A program made the position numbers and the translations under genes. A stretch of 39,508 nucleotides of DNA from CALAED01 sp937891035. GTDB lineage: Bacteria; Actinomycetota; Actinomycetes; Streptosporangiales; Streptosporangiaceae. Position 1 is the first letter of the stretch. Each line of letters begins with the position of its first letter. Below are positions 32,930 through 39,508 of this stretch, in pieces. The notes beneath the pieces are model-generated. The model ran no database searches. It was given only the letters and a program-made list of their open reading frames with translations, and was not told the origin of the DNA. The stretch covers positions 1 to 39,508 of the forward strand of contig DASQSZ010000210.1 of the NCBI GenBank assembly GCA_035642125.1, in the 5' to 3' direction.

Positions 32930-33433
32930 TCAGGCCAAGACGATCTTGTTGCCCTCGACCTTCACGCTTTTCTCGGACAGCCCCTCGGTCGCGGGCCCGG
33001 CCTGCACCGCGCCGTCGGCGGCGGAGAACTTGCTGCCGTGGCAGGCACAGTTGATGGTGCCGCCGGAGACCGAGCCGACGGTGCAGCCGCGGTGGGTGCA
33101 GACCGCGCTGAACGCGCGGAACTGCCCGCTCGTGGGCTGCGTGACCACGACCTTGTCGTCTTTGAAGACCTTGCCGCCGCCGACGGGGATATCGCTCGTG
33201 GTCGCCAGCGCGCCGCCGGCACCGCTGCCGGCACCGCCCTCCGGCTCGCCCGACCCGCCGCCGTCCGAGTCACCCGATCCGCCGCCGCACGCGACCAGCA
33301 CGCCCGCCAGGCCCGCCATGCCGGCCCCCGCCAGGAGCCCGCGCCGGCTGCTCCCCTCGGGCGTCGGATCCGGAATGGGTGCCGCGGGGTGCGCCGTGGA
33401 CGATTCCACCTCCGGTGCGGGCTCCTGTCGCAT
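32930..33433 (-). CDS. Rieske [2Fe-2S] protein, Tat-type lipoprotein
   Basis: The 167-aa protein has a twin-arginine signal (SSRRGLLAGAG, near residues 28-38) ending in a lipobox-like GVLVACGG, then a Gly/Ser/Asp-rich linker and a Rieske domain with CTHRGC and CACHGS as the two Cys/His cluster pairs. It should be exported folded and anchored outside the membrane, where it passes electrons to an unknown partner. ATG 33433 has GAGGAGG upstream. It is between uvrA and uvrC, but it is not a repair protein. Confidence 0.92.
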   Translation of the reverse strand: MRQEPAPEVESSTAHPAAPIPDPTPEGSSRRGLLAGAGMAGLAGVLVACGGGSGDSDGGGSGEPEGGAGSGAGGALATTSDIPVGGGKVFKDDKVVVTQPTSGQFRAFSAVCTHRGCTVGSVSGGTINCACHGSKFSAADGAVQAGPATEGLSEKSVKVEGNKIVLA

Positions 33434-33533
33434 ATGCGTCCTCCTCGAAACGTTCGCTCGAGAGCGAGACACTGTCTGGTACGGAGCCGCGCCGCTTACG
33501 GTTCAGCGGCAGGTCGCGCTCGGCCCCCGTCTC

Positions 33534-33557
33534 GTCACATTGTGACAACCTCGTCAC
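33534..33557. promoter_or_regulatory. Array of GTCAC/GTGAC half-sites upstream of the Rieske gene
   Basis: GTCAC (33534-33538), GTGAC (33542-33546) and GTCAC (33553-33557) form two overlapping inverted repeats, spaced 3 and 6 bp. They lie about 100-125 bp upstream of the Rieske start and after the uvrA stop, so they could be an operator or part of a weak terminator. Confidence 0.35.
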
Positions 33558-33651
33558 GGCGGTCGCACGACGCCCCCCTGAGCACGTCCGCCCGCGGCGG
33601 TGGGGGTTCGCACGCCCACCGGCGGATCGGGCGCTGGACGCTGGCCGAAAG

Positions 33652-36492
<2,841 letters not shown>

Positions 36493-36606
36493 GGCGTTCC
36501 CGCTATCCCCTTGGCCTGGTTGCGACAGGTCATCCTCAGGCTAACGAGGGACGCCGACAAATTAGTCCGGAACGCGACCACCGGCCGCCCGACCCTCGGC
36601 TAGGAC

Positions 36607-36620
36607 CGTACACGTGTTCG
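36607..36620. promoter_or_regulatory. LexA-like SOS box upstream of uvrA
   Basis: CGTACACGTGTTCG differs at one base from the actinobacterial/Gram-positive LexA box CGAAC-N4-GTTCG. It lies in the 294-bp gap between uvrA and the divergent MBL gene, about 115 bp before uvrA. LexA control of uvrA is established in many bacteria, which supports the call. It could also serve the MBL gene. Confidence 0.5.
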
Positions 36621-36786
36621 AAGCACACCCGCCACCGGAATCGCCGTCGTGGGTTTCTTGGCACTCACTTCGCTTGCGGGGCAGGTGGGAGTGTCACAGT
36701 CGTCCCCATGGCGGACGAGAAGGTTGAGCCGCCCATGAGCCAGTGAAGATGGGGAAGGATAGGCGTGGAGCGGCGGGAGGAGACGC

Positions 36787-37452
36787 ATGAGCTACACCGG
36801 TGACGTCAAGGTGGGCGGCCGGCCCGATGTCCGCGAGCTGCCCGGCCTCACGGTCGCCAAGGTCGCGGTCGGCCCGTACGACAACAACGCCTACCTGCTA
36901 CGCTGCACCGCCACCGGCGAACAGTTGCTCGTCGACGCGGCGAACGAGGCGCCCCGGCTGCTCGAGCTCGTCGGGGACCGTCCGCTGCACCGCATCGTGA
37001 CCACACACCGGCACCAGGACCACTGGCAGGCGCTCAACGCGGTGGCCGACGAGACGCAGGCGGCCGTGGTGGCGCACCCCTTCGACGCCGAGGTGCTGCC
37101 GGTCCCGGTCACCGAGCCCGTCCAGCACGGCGACGTGGTCCGGGTGGGCGCGGCGACGCTGGAGGTCATTCACCTGCGCGGGCACACGCCGGGCTCGATC
37201 GCGCTCCTCTACGACGCGAGCGGCGAGTTGGCCGGCGCGCCCCATCTGTTCACGGGTGACAGCCTGTTCCCCGGCGGGGTCGGCAACACCTGGGGCGACC
37301 CCACCTTGTTCAACCAGCTGCTCACCGACGTGGTCGAGCGGGTCTTTGACCGGCTGCCCGACGCCACCTGGGTCTACCCCGGCCACGGCAAGGACACGAC
37401 GCTCGGCAAGGAGCGGCCCAGCATCCCCGAATGGCGCGCCCGCGGCTGGTAG
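36787..37452 (+). CDS. MBL-fold metallo-hydrolase (glyoxalase II-like)
   Basis: The 221-aa protein has the metallo-beta-lactamase motif THRHQDH (H74, H76, D78, H79), a third ligand His in HLRGHTPGS, the Asp in TGDSLFPGG, and the last His in WVYPGHGKDT. This is a two-metal hydrolase of the hydroxyacylglutathione-hydrolase type; the thioester substrate is not known. GGGAGGAG precedes the ATG. It is divergent from uvrA, a pairing frequent in actinobacteria. Confidence 0.92.
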   Translation: MSYTGDVKVGGRPDVRELPGLTVAKVAVGPYDNNAYLLRCTATGEQLLVDAANEAPRLLELVGDRPLHRIVTTHRHQDHWQALNAVADETQAAVVAHPFDAEVLPVPVTEPVQHGDVVRVGAATLEVIHLRGHTPGSIALLYDASGELAGAPHLFTGDSLFPGGVGNTWGDPTLFNQLLTDVVERVFDRLPDATWVYPGHGKDTTLGKERPSIPEWRARGW

Positions 37453-37477
37453 CGCGGCGCGCCGGGCCGGCGGCCGC

Positions 37478-38272
37478 TCATCGCGGGCATGCGGTGATGA
37501 CCCCGTAGTGGCCGTCGTAGCGGCGATAGACGACGCGGCTGCCGTGCGTCTCCGGGTCGCAGAAGAAGACGTAGGCCAGGTTCTGGGCCGTCAGCCGGCC
37601 AAGAGCCTGCGCCGGGGTCAGCACGGGCACCGGCTCGTGGTCGATCACCACCGGCCCGCCGTTGCCGTTGGACGCGTTCGCCGCCGGGATCAGCCTGATG
37701 ACACGGTACTTGGTGCTGTTCCGGTCGATCACGCATTCGTCCCCGGTCACCGCGTCGGTGAACAGATAAAAGTCGTAGTCGAGCAACTCCATGTCGAGCG
37801 CGGCCTCAAGCGGCGTCGCCAGGAACGGCTTGATGACCTTGTGCCGGACGACGTACCGGTCCCGGCCCGGCGGCGCCAGCTCGGGCGGGCGCCGCCCGGG
37901 TACGCCTGAGGGACGCCACTCGCGCGGCGTCGTCAGCGGGCGGCCGCCACGGCGGACCGGCCAGTCCCGCGACACTCGCGCCAGCCGGATGAGCAGCCGG
38001 TCGCGCAGTTCGTTGACCGCCCGCCACATCGTCTCGGCGACGGCCTGCGCGCGCACCGGCCGCCCGTCGACGTCGAGGTTGGCCTGGGCCATGGCGAGCC
38101 GGGGCCGGCCATGCTCCGCGCGGACCGTGAGCTTGACGCGCGCGGACAGCACGGGCTCCCTGGACAGGCGCAGCAACGCCGTGACCCTGTCTCGCGCCAG
38201 CTCTATCGCGCCTTCCGGTACGGGTCCCCGGGTCTCCATCTGAACCGTATCGATCGCGGCGTTTTCGCCCAT
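37478..38272 (-). CDS. HPF/RaiA family ribosome-associated hibernation factor, two C-terminal domains
   Basis: The 264-aa protein starts with an S30AE/HPF domain, followed by two tandem C-terminal segments. One runs from VIKPFLATPLEAALDMELLD to RNSTKYRVIRL; the other from VPVLTPAQALGRLTAQNLAY to RRYDGHYGVI. Such long factors with a repeated C-terminal domain are known in mycobacteria, where one is controlled by DosR under hypoxia. Ribosome dimerisation or protection is the expected role. ATG 38272 has GGAAGGA upstream; longer upstream frames lack support. A DosR-like box lies about 100 bp upstream. Confidence 0.88.
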   Translation of the reverse strand: MGENAAIDTVQMETRGPVPEGAIELARDRVTALLRLSREPVLSARVKLTVRAEHGRPRLAMAQANLDVDGRPVRAQAVAETMWRAVNELRDRLLIRLARVSRDWPVRRGGRPLTTPREWRPSGVPGRRPPELAPPGRDRYVVRHKVIKPFLATPLEAALDMELLDYDFYLFTDAVTGDECVIDRNSTKYRVIRLIPAANASNGNGGPVVIDHEPVPVLTPAQALGRLTAQNLAYVFFCDPETHGSRVVYRRYDGHYGVITACPR

Positions 38273-38370
38273 CGCAGGGATCCTTCCTCCGTCCGGCGCG
38301 GATCGGGCGCCCGTGCGGGCCCGATCGAGGTCACTGAGTGAGAATCGCCCGCGTGATCCAGGCACCACCA

Positions 38371-38384
38371 GAGACCAAAGTCCT
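38371..38384 (-). promoter_or_regulatory. DosR-like box upstream of the hibernation factor
   Basis: Read on the minus strand the sequence AGGACTTTGGTCTC matches the core of the mycobacterial DosR site (GGGACT-WW-AGTCCC) at about 11 of 14 positions. It lies some 100 bp before the hibernation-factor start, a sensible promoter position. The whole 38273-38738 interval holds only this box, the corA leader elements and no other gene. Confidence 0.45.
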
Positions 38385-38467
38385 ATAGATGGGACGAAGG
38401 GCATTTGTAACCCTCACGGACCTGCTTTGCCGATCATTGGCCCGATGGGTGACGAAACGTCGCGCTC

Positions 38468-38490
38468 GGGTATACAGCGGTGGGATACCC
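38468..38490 (+). promoter_or_regulatory. Candidate -10 region with inverted repeat upstream of corA
   Basis: TATACA at 38471-38476 resembles a -10 element, with a weak -35-like TGACGA at 38450-38455. GGGTAT (38468-38473) and ATACCC (38485-38490) form an inverted repeat with an 11-nt spacer that covers the -10. This may be an operator or a chance match. Confidence 0.3.
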
Positions 38491-38535
38491 TGCCCAACAG
38501 CCGAACGAGTCGAGGTGCGGGAGGTGAGGCTGACG

Positions 38536-38565
38536 ATGCGCGGCCAACCTCCGAGTCCCCGCTGA
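38536..38565 (+). CDS. Candidate proline-rich leader peptide of corA
   Basis: A nine-residue ORF, MRGQPPSPR, is preceded by the strong ribosome-binding site GGGAGGTGAGG. It ends 173 nt before the corA start, and a perfect 10-bp hairpin begins 15 nt after its stop. In enterobacteria, proline-rich leader peptides control Mg2+ transporter genes by ribosome stalling or slippage when Mg2+ is low. The resemblance is suggestive only; short Pro-rich ORFs are frequent in GC-rich DNA. Confidence 0.3.
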   Translation: MRGQPPSPR

Positions 38566-38580
38566 TCAGCGCCTATCGTC

Positions 38581-38604
38581 GGCGGCGGCGCCGTCGCCGC
38601 CGCC
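38581..38604 (+). other. Perfect 10-bp GC hairpin in the corA leader
   Basis: GGCGGCGGCG (38581-38590) and CGCCGCCGCC (38595-38604) pair perfectly around a CCGT loop. Just downstream the words GCTTCGGATCGT occur twice in tandem. The hairpin lies between the leader ORF and corA and may act as an attenuator or structural element. Confidence 0.45.
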
Positions 38605-38738
38605 CCGGTCCGGCGCTTCGGATCGTCCCGCTTCGGATCGTGCCCCGGCGTCGACTCGCACCGGCCGCGCCCTTCACCACACGAACCACACACTCCGCAC
38701 TCGCCCGAACCGCCTGCGACTCGTTTGGAGGTTTCGTT

Positions 38739-39508
38739 GTGGCCGATCGGCGCATGCGGGGGCTGCGACCGCTGAGGCGCCGGCCCTTCCGGCCGGCCGG
38801 TTCCGGCGCGCGCCCCCAGGTGGCCCCGGAGCACTCGATGGATCCGCGGACCGGGGAGGCGTCCGCCCCGGTGGAGTACAGCATCATCGACAACGCCATC
38901 TATACCGACGGGCGGCGGGTCGACTCGCCGGCGACGCTGGCCGACACCTTCGAACGGCTGCGCGACAAGCCCGGCGGCATGGCCTGGATCGGGCTGTACC
39001 GGCCGGCCGAATCGCAGCTCCACGAGCTCGCCGAGGAGTTCGGTCTGCATGAGCTCGCCCTGGAGGACGCCATCGTCGCCCACCAGCGGCCCAAGCTCGA
39101 GCGCTACGGCGACACGCTGTTCGTTGTGCTGCGCTCGGCGCGCTACCTCGACGACATCGAGGAGGTCGACTTCGGCGAGCTGCACGTGTTCCTCGGCCCC
39201 GACTTCGTCCTGACGGTCCGGCACAGCGAGGCCCCGGACCTCGCCGTCGTACGGCGCCGCATGGAGCATGACCCCGAGCTGCTGCGGCTGGGCCCCGAGG
39301 CGGTGCTTTACGCGATCTTGGACGCCATCGTGGACGGATACGCGCCGGTGGTCGCCGGGCTGCAAAACGACATCGACGAGATCGAGACCGAGGTGTTTCG
39401 CGGCGACCCCAAGGTCTCCCGGCGCATCTATGAGTTGTCCCGCGAGGTGATCGAGTTCCAGCGGGCCACTCGCCCGCTCCTTGGGATGCTGGACGGGCTC
39501 ATGGCGGG
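38739..39508 (+). CDS. corA: CorA-family magnesium/cobalt transporter (3' end outside window)
   Basis: The 256 residues present cover the cytoplasmic N-terminal part of a CorA protein: a basic tail, WIGLYRPAESQLHELAEEFG, LALEDAIVAHQRPKLERYGD, LHVFLGPDFVLTVRH and the start of the long stalk helix (QNDIDEIETEVFRGDPKVSR). The membrane helices with the GMN signature lie beyond the right edge, so they cannot be checked. GTG 38739 has GGAGG 7 bp upstream. The gene is divergent from the hibernation factor. Confidence 0.9.
   Translation, partial: MADRRMRGLRPLRRRPFRPAGSGARPQVAPEHSMDPRTGEASAPVEYSIIDNAIYTDGRRVDSPATLADTFERLRDKPGGMAWIGLYRPAESQLHELAEEFGLHELALEDAIVAHQRPKLERYGDTLFVVLRSARYLDDIEEVDFGELHVFLGPDFVLTVRHSEAPDLAVVRRRMEHDPELLRLGPEAVLYAILDAIVDGYAPVVAGLQNDIDEIETEVFRGDPKVSRRIYELSREVIEFQRATRPLLGMLDGLMA

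Noticed and set aside
36708..36746. Short ORF starting MADEKVEPP between uvrA and the MBL gene
   Set aside because: Twelve codons, no clear ribosome-binding site and no partner; likely chance.

Overview
The window is very GC-rich DNA from an actinobacterium. Streptosporangiales (Streptosporangiaceae-like) is my best guess, inferred from gene order and protein style and not proven. Markers that point to Actinobacteria are RbpA, WhiA, OpcA, GTG starts, chains of ATGA stop/start overlaps, and two conserved blocks: ctaB/tkt/tal/zwf/opcA/pgl and uvrC-rapZ-yvcK-whiA-gap-pgk-tpiA-secG.

Layout. (1) 1-2.2 kb, minus: a PrsW-type membrane protease (cut by the left edge) behind ctaB, heme O synthase. 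(2) 2.75-14.8 kb, plus: a pentose-phosphate operon with transketolase, transaldolase, glucose-6-phosphate isomerase (PGI), two further PGI-like proteins, zwf, opcA and pgl. (3) 14.9-15.7 kb, minus: a carboxymuconolactone-decarboxylase-like protein and a frameshifted remnant. (4) 15.7-19.7 kb: an ECF sigma factor and an anti-sigma-like protein (minus), divergent from a six-gene Asp23/Gls24-AmaP envelope-stress operon (plus). (5) 19.8-23.7 kb: a methyltransferase, a decayed 3' fragment of glyA, an ArsR-like regulator with a palindromic operator next to an M23 peptidase, a GNAT acetyltransferase and an aldo/keto reductase. (6) 23.8-32.8 kb, minus: rbpA, secG, tpiA, pgk, gap, whiA, yvcK, rapZ, uvrC. 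(7) 32.9-36.5 kb, minus: a Tat/lipobox Rieske protein and uvrA. (8) 36.8-39.5 kb: an MBL-fold hydrolase, a long hibernation factor (HPF/RaiA) and a CorA-type transporter cut by the right edge.

The most unusual item is the PGI triplication inside the pentose-phosphate operon. Copy 1 keeps every family motif. Copies 2 and 3 keep the fold-level motifs (for example GPLGAQF and WEYA/WDYA) but have lost the phosphate-binding loops, the GGRYS arginine, the catalytic glutamate, the FDQ glutamine and the QESK lysine. They look like two tandem pseudoenzymes between active PGI and glucose-6-phosphate dehydrogenase, the two enzymes that compete for glucose-6-phosphate. Between tal and pgi lie two tiny Arg/Ala-rich ORFs joined by consecutive ATGA overlaps and sharing a 39-bp perfect repeat.

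A second candidate system is the sigma/anti-sigma pair whose anti-sigma carries a zinc-finger-like N-terminus fused to an Asp23 domain, facing an operon of Asp23 proteins and membrane anchors. Further regulatory candidates are a LexA-like box upstream of uvrA, a DosR-like box upstream of the hibernation factor, and a proline-rich leader peptide plus hairpin upstream of corA.
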